Below the pieces are notes generated by a model, which did no database searches, had not been told where the DNA came from, and saw nothing but the letters and a program-made list of their open reading frames with translations. A stretch of DNA of 62,657 nt from Halobacteriales archaeon SW_7_65_23. GTDB lineage: Archaea > Halobacteriota > Halobacteria > Halobacteriales > Haloarculaceae. A program made the position numbers and the translations under genes. Positions 34,951 to 43,695 of this stretch are shown here, in pieces (the stretch's first letter is position 1; each line of letters opens with the position of its first letter). The stretch spans positions 1 through 62,657 of the forward strand of contig PXSQ01000027.1 in NCBI GenBank assembly GCA_003022725.1. The letters run 5' to 3'.

Positions 34951-35904
34951 CTACGCGTCGGCCCGGTCGATCTGCAGCGACTCGTCGGCGTCGGGGAACG
35001 GGACCGTCACCTGCATCCCGTCGTCGGCGACGAACACCTCGCCGTCGAAGCGCTCGCTCGCTTCGGCCTCGAGTTCGTGTGCTCGCCCGGTGTACCGCGT
35101 CGAGATGTGCGTCAGCGCGAGCCGCTCGGCTCCCGCTTCGGCCGCGAGTTCGGCAGCCTCGCCGGCCGTCGAGTGTGCCGTCTCCCGGGCGCGGTCGCGG
35201 TGGTCCTCGCCGAACGTCCCGTCGTGGATCAACAGGTCGGCGTCCTCGGCGGCGTCGACCGTGGCCGCGGTCGGGCGGGTGTCGCCAGTGTAGACGACCC
35301 GGCGGCCGGGGCGGGGTGGCCCGACGACCTCGTCGGGCTGGATCACGCGACCGTCGTGCTCGACGGGTTCGCCTTCGTGGAGTTTCGAGTATTTCGGACC
35401 CGGCGGGATGCCGAGTTCCTCTTCGGCTTTCCCGCGGTCGAACCGCCCCTTGCGCTCGTCCTCGACCAGCGCGTAGCCGACGGCCTCGGTCCGGTGGTCG
35501 ACGGCAAAGGCGCGGATCTCGTACTCGTCGCAGGCGAGGACGACGTCGCCGGGCTCGACCTGGGTGACCCGAACCGGGTAGGAGGGCCGCTCGCCGGTCG
35601 CACCCAGCAGCGTCTCGACCCTGCTGCGGGTGCCCGCCGGGGCGTGGACGGCCAGCGGCGCTTCGCGGTCGTTGAAATCCCAGGTCTGGATCAACCCCGG
35701 GAGGCCAAGGACGTGATCGCCGTGGAGGTGGGTGACAAAGACGTGTTCGACGTCGAACCCGGTGCCGTAGCGCATCATCTGGCGCTGGGTCCCCTCGCCG
35801 CAGTCGAACAGCAGCCGCTCGCCCTCCCTGGCGAGCACCAGCGCGCTGGGGTTGCGCTCCGTCGTGGGAACCGCCCCGCTCGTCCCGAGAAACGTCACCT
35901 TCAT
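34951..35904 (-). CDS. rnz: Ribonuclease Z
   Basis: 317 residues from ATG 35904; the track start at 35925 adds 7 residues. It is a zinc endonuclease that trims tRNA 3' trailers. MKVTFLGTSGAVPTTERNPS is the family start, and THLHGDHVLGLPG carries the metal-binding HxHxDH. Further ligands appear in HDGTF and LALTHISTRY. The cytoplasmic enzyme is of normal length. Convergent with the HxlR gene; divergent from trkA with 87 bp between. Confidence 0.95.
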   Translation of the reverse strand: MKVTFLGTSGAVPTTERNPSALVLAREGERLLFDCGEGTQRQMMRYGTGFDVEHVFVTHLHGDHVLGLPGLIQTWDFNDREAPLAVHAPAGTRSRVETLLGATGERPSYPVRVTQVEPGDVVLACDEYEIRAFAVDHRTEAVGYALVEDERKGRFDRGKAEEELGIPPGPKYSKLHEGEPVEHDGRVIQPDEVVGPPRPGRRVVYTGDTRPTAATVDAAEDADLLIHDGTFGEDHRDRARETAHSTAGEAAELAAEAGAERLALTHISTRYTGRAHELEAEASERFDGEVFVADDGMQVTVPFPDADESLQIDRADA

Positions 35905-35991
35905 CGCTTGATGCTGTGGGACCAACGGATAAACGCGTATCGACTCGCTGGAGGGGTACTGTTTTTACCCAGGCCGGCGTACGTCACGGAC

Positions 35992-36660
35992 ATGAAGTTC
36001 GTCATCGTCGGCTTCGGTCGCGTGGGTATGCGGACCGCCCGGACGCTCCGGGACGAGGGGCACGAGGTCGTTGTCATCGAGCGCGACAGGGAACGGGTCA
36101 ACCGCGCGCGGGACGAAGGCTTCACCGTAATCGAGGGTGATGGCTCGGACGAGCGGGTGCTCGACCGGGCGGGACTCGAGGACACCGACGCGATCGCGGG
36201 GCTCACCAGCGACATCAACACCAACTTCTCGGCCTGCGTCGTCGGGGAGGCCCACGGCTGCCGGACCGTGTTGCGCGTCAACGAGGACTTCAGCGGCGAC
36301 CTCTACGAGAAGTACACCGACGACGTCGACGAGGTGATCTACCCCGAACGGCTCGGCGCCGCGGGCGCCAAGACCGCACTGCTGGGCGGGGACTTCAATG
36401 TCATCGCCGACATCACCAAGGAGCTGTCGGTCGCCAGCGTCGAGATCCCGGAGGGGTCGCCGGTGATCGGGACCCGCGTCATCGAGGTCGAACTGCCGGG
36501 CAAGGCGCGCATCTACGCACACGGTCGCAAAGACGAGATGATGTCGATCCCGCTCCCGCAGACGGTGATCGAGGCCGGCGACGCCGTCGCTGTCATGGCC
36601 AACCCCGAAAGTATCCCCGAAATTCGGGCGACGCTCCGCGGCGAGCAGGCGGCGCTCTAG
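35992..36660 (+). CDS. trkA: TrkA-type K+ channel/transport regulator
   Basis: 222 residues from ATG 35992; the track ORF begins antisense to RNase Z. The Rossmann fold MKFVIVGFGRVGMRTARTLR binds NAD(H)/ATP; the second half (VASVEIPEGSPVIGTRVIEV) is a TrkA-C domain. It gates a Trk/Ktr-type potassium transporter or a related antiporter, whose gene is not next to it. The TAG stop overlaps the TAG stop of the opposite HalX gene in the palindrome CTAG. Confidence 0.92.
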   Translation: MKFVIVGFGRVGMRTARTLRDEGHEVVVIERDRERVNRARDEGFTVIEGDGSDERVLDRAGLEDTDAIAGLTSDINTNFSACVVGEAHGCRTVLRVNEDFSGDLYEKYTDDVDEVIYPERLGAAGAKTALLGGDFNVIADITKELSVASVEIPEGSPVIGTRVIEVELPGKARIYAHGRKDEMMSIPLPQTVIEAGDAVAVMANPESIPEIRATLRGEQAAL

Positions 36661-37232
36661 CCGGAGTGGCGGCCGATCCCCCGGAACGTCCGGTCGATCT
36701 CCTCGAACTCCGCGAGGCCGTCGTCGAGTTCCGCTCTGAGTTCAGCGGCCTCCTCGCGGAGCGCCTCGACTTCCTCGTTCGTCTCGAACTCCCGGCCGGA
36801 CAGTTCGGTTTCAAGCAGCGCGAGCTTCGAGGTTACTTCGAGGTACCGCGAGAGCTGCTCGTCGTGGCGCTGGGCCTGCAGCTGCTGGTCGATCGCCTTC
36901 ACGAGATCCGCCTTCTCGACGGGCTTGCAGAGGTAGTCGTCGAACGACAGCTCCGCGATGTCGAGCCCGGGATCGACCGCCGTGAGCATGATCACCCGGC
37001 AGTCCGCACCCTGCTCCTGGATCCGTTCGAGCACCTCGTCGCCCGAGACGTCCGGCATCCGGCGGTCGAGCAGCACCACGTCCACCTCCTCGTCGAGTTC
37101 TGACAGCGCCGCCTTACCGCCGTACGCCACCCGGGTATCGTACTCGTTTCGCAGCCGCAGGGCGTACACGTCGGCGACTTCTTCCTCGTCGTCTACCACC
37201 AGTACCGTGGCGGTCTCGCTGCCCGAAGTCAC
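36657..37232 (-). CDS. HalX-domain response regulator
   Basis: 191 residues starting with GTG 37232. The receiver domain has the acidic pair VDDEEE, the phospho-acceptor Asp in VVLLDRRMPD, the Thr in MLTAVDP and the Lys in YLCKPVEK. The C-terminal HalX domain (about 130-185) is a helical coiled coil (FETNEEVEALREEAAELRAE). No DNA-binding domain is present. The kinase is not in this window. The neighbouring KaiC-like ATPase is divergent from it, with about 200 bp between, so the two may share regulation. Confidence 0.92.
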   Translation of the reverse strand: MTSGSETATVLVVDDEEEVADVYALRLRNEYDTRVAYGGKAALSELDEEVDVVLLDRRMPDVSGDEVLERIQEQGADCRVIMLTAVDPGLDIAELSFDDYLCKPVEKADLVKAIDQQLQAQRHDEQLSRYLEVTSKLALLETELSGREFETNEEVEALREEAAELRAELDDGLAEFEEIDRTFRGIGRHSG

Positions 37233-37429
37233 ATCTCATCTCCGATTGTCCACCATTATAAGTCTATCTTTGACTCGGACGCGGATCAGGGTGCGATCGG
37301 GGACCGACAGCGCGTCGCGAGTCCCTGCACCGGCGATCGTGGCTCGTGCTGTCCTGCTAATCGCCTCCCAGTATTTATGCCCAAGCAGGATAATCACTCA
37401 GTACAGCAGCGGTACCCGGTGCATTCCAG

Positions 37430-38512
37430 ATGAGCGACGACGACACGTCCGGGGGGGACGACTGGTTCGAGAGCGCCTTCGAAGACGACGAGGACGACGA
37501 GCCGGGAAACGCGGACGTCGACGGGCACACTCCCGGGGACGACGCCAGCGAGGCCGAGCAGGGAGAGACCGGTGACGAGTCCGAAGACAGCGCCGCGTTC
37601 GGCGCCAGCGACGATGACGGCGGCGCCTTCAGCGACGAAGATAGCGGCGCCTTCGGCGACGATGGGGCCAGTTCCTTCGAGGAGGAGATAGAGAGTGCGT
37701 CGTTCGGCGGGGCGGACGCTGGCGACGACGACGGGCTGTTCGACGACGAGGGCTTTGCGAGTGCCTTCGAGGGCGCCAGCGGCGACGCGGAGTTCGACGA
37801 CGAGGAGTTCGAGTCGGAGATCCCCCGCATCGACCTCGGGATCGAAGGGCTGGACAACATGATCCAGGGCGGTGTGCCGAAGCGGCACCTCATGGTCGGC
37901 ATCGGCGGCCCCGGGACCGGCAAGACGACGTTCGGCCTCCAGTTTCTCAACCACGGGCTCAGAAACGGCGAGAACGCGGTGTTCATCACGCTGGAGCAGA
38001 GCCGCGAGGCGATCATCAGCACGGCCGACGAGCGCAACTGGGAGTTCGACCGCTACGAGAGCGAGGGAAGCCTCGCAGTGGTCGACCTCGACCCCGTCGA
38101 GATGGCGAACAGCCTCGACAACATCCAGGCCGAACTGCCGGAGCTGATCGAGGGCTTCGGCGCCGACCGGCTCGTGCTCGACTCCGTCTCGCTTTTGGAG
38201 ATGATGTACGACAACCAGGCCCGGCGCCGCACCGAGGTGTTCGACTTCACCCGGGCGCTGAAGAAAGCCGGCGTCACCATCTTCCTCACCAGCGAGGCCA
38301 GCGACTCCAACCCCTACGCCTCCCGGCACGGCATCATCGAGTACCTCACTGACGCCGTGTTCGTCCTCCAGTACGTCCGCGGCGAGACCCAGGAGACCCG
38401 CCTGGCCGTCGAGATCCAGAAGATCCGCAACGCCAACCACTCCCGCGACAAGAAGCCCTACGAGATGACTGACCGGGGCATCTCCGTCTACCAGCAGGCG
38501 AATATTTTCTGA
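37430..38512 (+). CDS. KaiC/RadA-like ATPase with long acidic N-terminal tail
   Basis: 360 residues. The first 125 are almost only Asp/Glu/Gly/Ser with evenly placed Phe residues (SAFEDD, GAFSDED, GAFGDDG, SSFEEE, GFASAFEG), a disordered tail with possible binding motifs. The RecA-like domain follows: IDLGIEGLDNMIQGG, Walker A GGPGTGKTT, catalytic Glu in ITLEQSRE, Walker B DRLVLDSVS. Haloarchaeal relatives act in signalling, gas vesicle or archaellum regulation; the role here is unproven. It is divergent from the HalX response regulator. Confidence 0.85.
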   Translation: MSDDDTSGGDDWFESAFEDDEDDEPGNADVDGHTPGDDASEAEQGETGDESEDSAAFGASDDDGGAFSDEDSGAFGDDGASSFEEEIESASFGGADAGDDDGLFDDEGFASAFEGASGDAEFDDEEFESEIPRIDLGIEGLDNMIQGGVPKRHLMVGIGGPGTGKTTFGLQFLNHGLRNGENAVFITLEQSREAIISTADERNWEFDRYESEGSLAVVDLDPVEMANSLDNIQAELPELIEGFGADRLVLDSVSLLEMMYDNQARRRTEVFDFTRALKKAGVTIFLTSEASDSNPYASRHGIIEYLTDAVFVLQYVRGETQETRLAVEIQKIRNANHSRDKKPYEMTDRGISVYQQANIF

Positions 38513-38668
38513 CCACCTTTTTCGTCGTCGGGTGTCCTCGCTCGCTTCGTTCGCTGCGGGCACCACTCCTCGAAAAACGCGGGTGAAAAAGGCCGCTCGC
38601 TCACTCTGTTCGCTCGCGGGAGAAACGGCTCGCTTCGCTCGCCGTATGCTCGGTCTCCTGGCGGTAGC

Positions 38669-39232
38669 TTATTCCATCGACCGATCGTCACCCGACAACG
38701 CGTGGCCTCGCGCTCGAGCGTAGACAAATACAGCGGACAGGACGAGGACGACGGCCAGGGCGTCTCGCGTCGGCCCGGTCGTGAGGAGGAGGGCGGGCAG
38801 TGTGACGAGGACAGCGAGGGCCAGTTCCTCCGGCGCACCGGCGTAGCGCACCCATCGGCGCGGCCGTATCCAGCGCCCCCTCGCGTGGTCGTAGACGCCG
38901 CGATTCGATCCCACGCTGCCGGGGCCCGCGCCCACGCCGCCCGCGAACACGTCCATCAGCGCGTGGCCGGCCAACGCGAGCGCGACCACGGCGGCCAGGA
39001 GCGCGGCGCCCGTCCCGGTTACCGCCGCCGCCCCGACCGCCGGGGCGGCCGCGACGGCCGCGAACACCGGGTAGTGCGTGGTACGCCGGTGGGTCCACAG
39101 GAGGTCCACGTCCGGGAGCGCACCGGCGAGGAAGCCGACGGCGGCGGCGGCCGGGACGAACGCCGGCGCCAGCGCTGCTGCGGCGGCCGCGCCGACGGAC
39201 GCGCCGAACAGGCCGTGCGTCGTCGCCATCAT
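38669..39232 (-). CDS. Membrane metal-dependent hydrolase (YdjM/DUF457 family)
   Basis: 187 residues. MATTHGLFGASVGAAAAAAL starts the family pattern with a His in the first segment. ALPDVDLLWTHRRTTHYPVF carries the Asp/His ligands, and LAGHALMDVFAGG a further His/Asp pair. Four to five membrane segments are visible. Such proteins are presumed membrane-bound metal hydrolases, substrate unknown. A family C element starts 12 bp upstream of the start, so the TATA position falls inside the element. Confidence 0.85.
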   Translation of the reverse strand: MMATTHGLFGASVGAAAAAALAPAFVPAAAAVGFLAGALPDVDLLWTHRRTTHYPVFAAVAAAPAVGAAAVTGTGAALLAAVVALALAGHALMDVFAGGVGAGPGSVGSNRGVYDHARGRWIRPRRWVRYAGAPEELALAVLVTLPALLLTTGPTRDALAVVLVLSAVFVYARARGHALSGDDRSME

Positions 39233-39244
39233 GGTACTGCCTCT

Positions 39245-39343
39245 TGATACTGGTGGCTGTACGTACGTGAAAACTCGAATTGAGAATCCAGGCGGAACGG
39301 GTCTGTCTCCGCAGATAGCAGAGACTGGTGAGTAAAAGAATTA
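39245..39343. mobile_element. MITE-like element, family C, uninterrupted, right tip lost
   Basis: Tgatactggtggctgtacgt to agtaaaagaatta. The right terminal cagccaccagtatca is missing and coding sequence of the acetyltransferase follows at once. It shows the empty site (ccgcagatagcagag) that is filled by family A in the copies at 21456 and 34281. Confidence 0.88.
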
Positions 39344-39428
39344 GCTCGGCGTCCGGCTCGGCCTCTGGCGGCTGACGCGACATCCGATCGCCCGGCGTAT
39401 CTACGATCGGGTCGCCGACGCCGGCGTC

Positions 39429-39935
39429 GTGTTCGCCCAGCTCGACCGGTTCGAGCGGGAGACAGCCGTCGCCCGCGGCATCGCCGATCCACCCGAGGAC
39501 GTGACAGTACGGGTCTCGCCGGCCGGCGACGGCGTCCCTCCCGCACTCCGGGACGCTCACCTCGCCCCTGGCGACCTGCTCGTCCTGGCCGAACGCGATG
39601 GGGAACGCGTCGGCCACTGCTGTCTCGCCGATCGCCCCGTTTACGTCCCCGAACTCTGCCGCCGACTCGTCGTTGAGGGGAGCTACCTCTGGCAGCTGGC
39701 CGTCGTCCCGGCCGAGCGTGGCCGGGGGATCGGCACCGCACTCGTCGCCCGAGGAGTCACCGCCGCCGCGGCCACCCTGTCGGCCGACCGGATCGCCGCG
39801 CTCGTCGCACCCGACAACGTCCCCTCGCGGCGTGCGTTCGCCAGCCTGGGCTTCCGCCCGACCGCCCGGTACACCAGCTACGGCGTCGCCGGCCGCGTCC
39901 GCCACCGCCGCCGTCCGCTCGATGAGTATGTATAA
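39429..39935 (+). CDS. GNAT acetyltransferase, possibly truncated at its N-terminus
   Basis: 168 residues from GTG 39429. The acetyl-CoA-binding core is plain: YLWQLAVVPAERGRGIGTAL with the RGxGxG loop, then ALVAPDNVPSRRAFASLGF. In-frame coding-like sequence extends upstream to 39345 (LTRHPIARRIYDRVADAGVV) without a start codon and ends at the family C element, which suggests the original 5' end was lost. It acetylates an unknown amine. Confidence 0.78.
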   Translation: MFAQLDRFERETAVARGIADPPEDVTVRVSPAGDGVPPALRDAHLAPGDLLVLAERDGERVGHCCLADRPVYVPELCRRLVVEGSYLWQLAVVPAERGRGIGTALVARGVTAAAATLSADRIAALVAPDNVPSRRAFASLGFRPTARYTSYGVAGRVRHRRRPLDEYV

Positions 39936-39948
39936 ATAAGTACCGAGA

Positions 39949-39963
39949 GTATAAATATATAAG
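39949..39963 (+). promoter_or_regulatory. AT-rich promoter of the phosphatidyltransferase gene
   Basis: Gtataaatatataag is 15-29 bp before ATG 39978 in a 45-bp stretch of TATA-like repeats that stands out in the GC-rich background. It is placed for a leaderless transcript. Confidence 0.6.
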
Positions 39964-39977
39964 TCAGAAATATATAG

Positions 39978-40700
39978 ATGCGGGCTGTAGCCGGGAACGA
40001 AGGCATGTCAGACAGTTTCCTGCCGTCCGCCGTCTCCCGGCGGGTGGCCGCACAGGCGGAGCGCCGCTGGGACAGTTCGGTGGGTATGGGGTTGCTCGGG
40101 CGGTTGACTGGCGCGGATTACCTGAGCCTCGTGGCGCTGTTTTTCGCGTGGACGAGCGCAGTGCTGCTGTTACAGGAGGCGAGCCACGCCGGAATCATCG
40201 TGATGTTCGGGGCGTTCCTGTTCGACAAACTGGACGGGTACTACGCCCGCAAGCGGGGTATCTCCTCCCCGTTCGGCCGGCAGGTCGACTCGTTCATCGA
40301 TGTGTTCGCCTACCTCGTAACGGGGGCACTGCTGTACCACGTCGCCCTGTCGCCGACGCTGTGGATGTCGGTCGTCGTGGGGTTTGCGATCCTCAGCTTC
40401 GGCGGGCTCCGGCTCGTCAGGCACGCGAGCGAAGGGTTCGGCGAGGCCGGCGACACGAGCTACTACGTCGGCTGGACGGTGGTGCACGTCAACTTCGTCG
40501 TGCTGGCGACGTTCTACCTCGCGCTGTTCGTTCCCTGGTTCGACGGCTGGCTCGCGGCCGTTCCCATCGTCGCGGCCTGTCCGCTGATGGTCTCGGGGTA
40601 CAAGAGCTTCAAAACCACCGTGAGTCACGCACTCGCCGGGCTGTTCGTCGTCGTCGCGCTGGCGCTCAGCTGTCTCGCTGTGTTCACGGGGACGCTGTGA
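39978..40700 (+). CDS. CDP-alcohol phosphatidyltransferase family protein
   Basis: 240 residues; a later Met at 40005 (MSDSFLPS) is possible. The signature DGYYARKRGISSPFGRQVDS is the DGxxAR...G...D...D motif of CDP-alcohol phosphotransferases. About six membrane segments are present. It joins a CDP-activated lipid to a polar head group such as serine, glycerol or inositol. The gene overlaps the PHP gene start (TGATG), so both are made together. Confidence 0.9.
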   Translation: MRAVAGNEGMSDSFLPSAVSRRVAAQAERRWDSSVGMGLLGRLTGADYLSLVALFFAWTSAVLLLQEASHAGIIVMFGAFLFDKLDGYYARKRGISSPFGRQVDSFIDVFAYLVTGALLYHVALSPTLWMSVVVGFAILSFGGLRLVRHASEGFGEAGDTSYYVGWTVVHVNFVVLATFYLALFVPWFDGWLAAVPIVAACPLMVSGYKSFKTTVSHALAGLFVVVALALSCLAVFTGTL

Positions 40701-41413
40701 TGGGCGGCGGGGTTCGCCTCCGGTTCGACCCACACGTCCACACCGGCGCGTCCTACGACGCCCGGGGCAGCGTCGACGCGGTGCTCGCCCGCTGTCGCGA
40801 CCAGGGGCTCGACGCCGTCGCGATCACCGACCACGACACCGCCGTCGCGGCCCGTCGGGCAGTCACTCGCCAGGACCGATACGGGGTCCTGATCGTTCCG
40901 GGCGTCGAGATCTCGACTGCTGACGGGCACCTGCTCGCGCTCGGCGTCAGTACCGACCCTCCCACGGGCTGTCCGTTCGCCCGGACTGTCGAGTGGATCC
41001 GCGACCGCGGCGGGCTGGCGGTTGTCCCCCACCCGTTCCAGCGGAGCCGCCACGGCGTCGAGGGGGGTGCCCTCACCGACTGTGACGGAATCGAGACGTT
41101 CAACGCCTGGGCAGTTACTGGGGTACAGAACCGCCGGGCTGCGGTGCTCGCGCGGCAACGCGACTACCCCGCACTCGGCGGGAGCGACGCGCACCACCCT
41201 TCGGCGGTCGGGACAGCCTACACGGAGGTCCGCACCGCAGACGAGACGGTCGACGCCGTACTCGATGCGGTCGCGGCGGGGCGGTGCCAGGCGGTCGGTA
41301 GCTCGTATCCGCTCCGGGCGTCGCTCCGGAAGTACGCGGCAGCGGTCGGCCGGTGGGTCCGATCCGACGACGGTGCACCAGGACCGTCGCAAGCTCGCTC
41401 CCCGGGAACCTGA
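40700..41413 (+). CDS. PHP-domain phosphoesterase
   Basis: 237 residues from ATG 40700, one base into the preceding gene's stop. The metal ligands appear in order: DPHVHTGASYDARG, ITDHDT, GVEISTADGHLLALG, VVPHPF and GGSDAHHP. PHP enzymes cleave phosphate monoesters or nucleotides. Coupled to the lipid-head-group transferase, a role in phospholipid or sugar-phosphate metabolism is possible. The stop TGA is the first triplet of a family B element (TGATAGTGA). Confidence 0.88.
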   Translation: MGGGVRLRFDPHVHTGASYDARGSVDAVLARCRDQGLDAVAITDHDTAVAARRAVTRQDRYGVLIVPGVEISTADGHLLALGVSTDPPTGCPFARTVEWIRDRGGLAVVPHPFQRSRHGVEGGALTDCDGIETFNAWAVTGVQNRRAAVLARQRDYPALGGSDAHHPSAVGTAYTEVRTADETVDAVLDAVAAGRCQAVGSSYPLRASLRKYAAAVGRWVRSDDGAPGPSQARSPGT

Positions 41414-41525
41414 TAGTGATTGTTGTGCGTCTTTACCGCTGTCGACCCATCAGACTCCGGTGTCAGCCCGTGAAACTCCCGAGAATGCGATGCGACTCCG
41501 AAAATAATCACAACAATCACTATGA
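41411..41525. mobile_element. MITE-like element, family B (115 bp), inverted core
   Basis: Tgatagtgattgttgtgcgt at the left and cacaacaatcactatga at the right. The core is the reverse complement of the one at 26342 and 43168. It lies between convergent genes (PHP and the coiled-coil protein), and its TGA is the PHP stop. Confidence 0.92.
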
Positions 41526-41562
41526 GAGCGACGAGCCGGCCTGTCACGGCGCTGGCCGCCTG

Positions 41563-42693
41563 CTACCGCTCGGGATACTCGTCCAGCGCCCCCTGCAGGT
41601 GCTCGCGTTCCTCGCGGCGCCCTTCGAGCTGACCCTCGATGTTCTCGGTGGCGATGCGGTCGCGCTCTACGTCGGTCAGTTCCTCGCGCGCTTGTGCGGC
41701 GTTGCGGAGGCGCTCGTAGTTCCTCCCGCGGGGCAGCGCCGCGACGTCGCGCAGCGGCTCGACGGCGTCGGGCGCGAACCGGTTGACCGCCGCCGTCAGC
41801 TCCCCGCAGCGGTACTTCAGGTCGCTCGCGGCCGGCGGCGGCCAGTCGATCCGCAGCGGGGCGGCGTCCAGCTGTTCGAGGTACGTCTGCTTGCCGCCGA
41901 TCGTCCCTTTCAGCGCGCCCGGATCGTCGACGTAGTGGTCGAGCTTCGACCGGGAGTAGTCGGCGTACTCCAGCAGCTGGCTGATCGTCTCACTGCCCGG
42001 CTCCCGCTCTTTCGCGTATCGCAGCAGCTCCTCGGGCGGCTGTTCGAACGGCACCAGCGGGTAGTCGCCCATAGCTGCGACGAACGCGAGCACCTCGCGG
42101 GCCGGGGAGTTCCGGCGGAACTCGGCGAACGCCCCGGTCACGGCGTCGTTGTACGCTTCGATCGGCTCGCGTAGCTGCTCGGTCGGCGCGTCGAGATCGG
42201 CGTCGCCGAGCCGCGAGAGTCGCTCCAGCTCGGCGATCTCCTCGTCGATCTCGCGGACCCGATACCGGATGTCCCGGCGCGCCTCGTGGTACGCCTCCAG
42301 GGCCGCGTCGCGTTCCTCCAGCCGACCCACGAGGTCCGCGACCGGCTGGAGCTGGTCGTACACGTGCTCGAAGTCGGACTCGCTGAACCACTTCTGCTGG
42401 AGGTACTCGTCGCACTCCTCGAACGTCTCCGAGAGCAGCAAGTCGTCGGAGATGTGCTTGTTGACCTCGGCGATCTGGCTCTGGAACTCGATGTTTGTCT
42501 GGATGTCGCCGCCGTCGTCGGTGACCTGGTCCTCGTAGCGATCGAGGACGCCGACGAATTCGTGGTAGACGTCCGCCAGCCGTTGGAGCCTCTCCTCGCC
42601 GAACTCGGCGACGCGCTCGTTCGCGCGCTCGAGGCGCTGCTCGCACTGTTCGAGTTCGGCCACGGGACCGCTCTCGACACTATTCGTAGACAT
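41563..42693 (-). CDS. Coiled-coil conserved haloarchaeal protein (DUF7118-like)
   Basis: 376 residues from ATG 42693; the track extension overlaps HisI out of frame. Most of the chain is helical and acidic ([60 protein letters not shown]). No membrane helix or catalytic motif is visible. It starts 14 nt before the end of hisI on the same strand, so the genes are coupled. The family is found in Halobacteria, with no known role. Confidence 0.8.
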   Translation of the reverse strand: MSTNSVESGPVAELEQCEQRLERANERVAEFGEERLQRLADVYHEFVGVLDRYEDQVTDDGGDIQTNIEFQSQIAEVNKHISDDLLLSETFEECDEYLQQKWFSESDFEHVYDQLQPVADLVGRLEERDAALEAYHEARRDIRYRVREIDEEIAELERLSRLGDADLDAPTEQLREPIEAYNDAVTGAFAEFRRNSPAREVLAFVAAMGDYPLVPFEQPPEELLRYAKEREPGSETISQLLEYADYSRSKLDHYVDDPGALKGTIGGKQTYLEQLDAAPLRIDWPPPAASDLKYRCGELTAAVNRFAPDAVEPLRDVAALPRGRNYERLRNAAQAREELTDVERDRIATENIEGQLEGRREEREHLQGALDEYPER

Positions 42694-43051
42694 TGTCGGG
42701 ATCGAACACCTCCGTGCCGACGGTGTCGCCGTCGATCGTCCGGTGGAAACACGATTCGTAGCCGGTGTGACACGCCCCGCCCTCCTGGGACACCCGGTAG
42801 AGGAGGGCGTCGCCGTCGCAGTCGACACGGATCTCCTCGACGTGCTGGACGTGCCCGCTGGAGTGGCCTTTCTGCCAGAGCTCCTCCCTGCTCCGGGAGT
42901 AGTAGTGCGCCAGTCCGGTCTCGCGGGTCTGCTCGAGTGCCTCCGGCGAGACGTACGCCAGCATCAACACCTCGCCGGAGTCGGCGTCTTGGGCGACCGC
43001 CGGGAGTAACGACTGCTCGTCGAACGCAAGGTCGGGGGCGTCCGCGCTCAT
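42680..43051 (-). CDS. hisI: Phosphoribosyl-AMP cyclohydrolase
   Basis: 123 residues from ATG 43051. It opens the purine ring of PR-AMP, the third step in histidine synthesis. [37 protein letters not shown] and the zinc/magnesium site [11 protein letters not shown] ... [10 protein letters not shown] are typical. There is no HisE domain, as usual in archaea. The gene overlaps the start of the downstream coiled-coil gene. Confidence 0.94.
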   Translation of the reverse strand: MSADAPDLAFDEQSLLPAVAQDADSGEVLMLAYVSPEALEQTRETGLAHYYSRSREELWQKGHSSGHVQHVEEIRVDCDGDALLYRVSQEGGACHTGYESCFHRTIDGDTVGTEVFDPDNVYE

Positions 43052-43167
43052 ATCCACCCTGTGGTCGCTGTGGGAGATAGGCCTTTTCCTCTGTTGACAG
43101 CGGTCCGTGGCGTCGGCGGGAAGCCCGTGGGCTCCCGCCGGAGCACCGGGATAGCCCGCGACGTCTA

Positions 43168-43282
43168 TCATAGTGATTGTTGTGACTATTTTCGGAGTTG
43201 CATCGCATTCTCGGGAGTTTCACGGGCTGACACCGGCGTCTGATGGGTCGACAGCGGTAAAGACTCACAACAATCACTATCA
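43168..43282. mobile_element. MITE-like element, family B (115 bp)
   Basis: Tcatagtgattgttgtga at the left and tcacaacaatcactatca at the right; the core is nearly the same as at 26342. It lies 117 bp upstream of the hisI start. Confidence 0.92.
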
Positions 43283-43695
43283 GAGAAGATAATCGAGCGA
43301 CAACACCTATGCGGGTCCGGAGGGTACCGTTCTGATTTTCAGTAGTATTCAGTAGCAGTCACCCATACTGGGTCCCACGCGATGAGAGCGTGTGTCCGAT
43401 TGCTACGTCTGGCTGGCTGCACAGCCGTGTTACTCCCGTGATGTTGTGACAGTCCACCCATCTCTGTCTCCCGCTGTGTCGCAGTGAGTGACACCGGACA
43501 GGACTGAGACAGTCGGGTCTGACGGCTCCTCACCACACCTGTTCGAGCCGTGGACTGAACGCCAGCAGAACGGTGACGCCCTCCATGCAGACCGATGAGA
43601 GGGAATCGTGGAAAGCTGGCGTGCGCACCCGCCTCCATATAGGCGACGGGTTTCGCATTCCGAACGCCTCCTCCTTTAACCATCTGGTGAAACAT
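43283..43695. other. 413-bp gap without a convincing gene
   Basis: Between the family B element and the rhomboid-like gene I see no conserved coding sequence. A fragment ctacgtctggctg recalls a family A end. The rest is not repetitive. The track ORF 43573 enters it, but that extension is not family-like. Confidence 0.5.

Noticed and set aside
38513-38668. Small ORFs between the KaiC-like and DUF457 genes
   Set aside because: Composed of gctcgcttcg-type words common in haloarchaeal intergenic DNA; no conserved protein.
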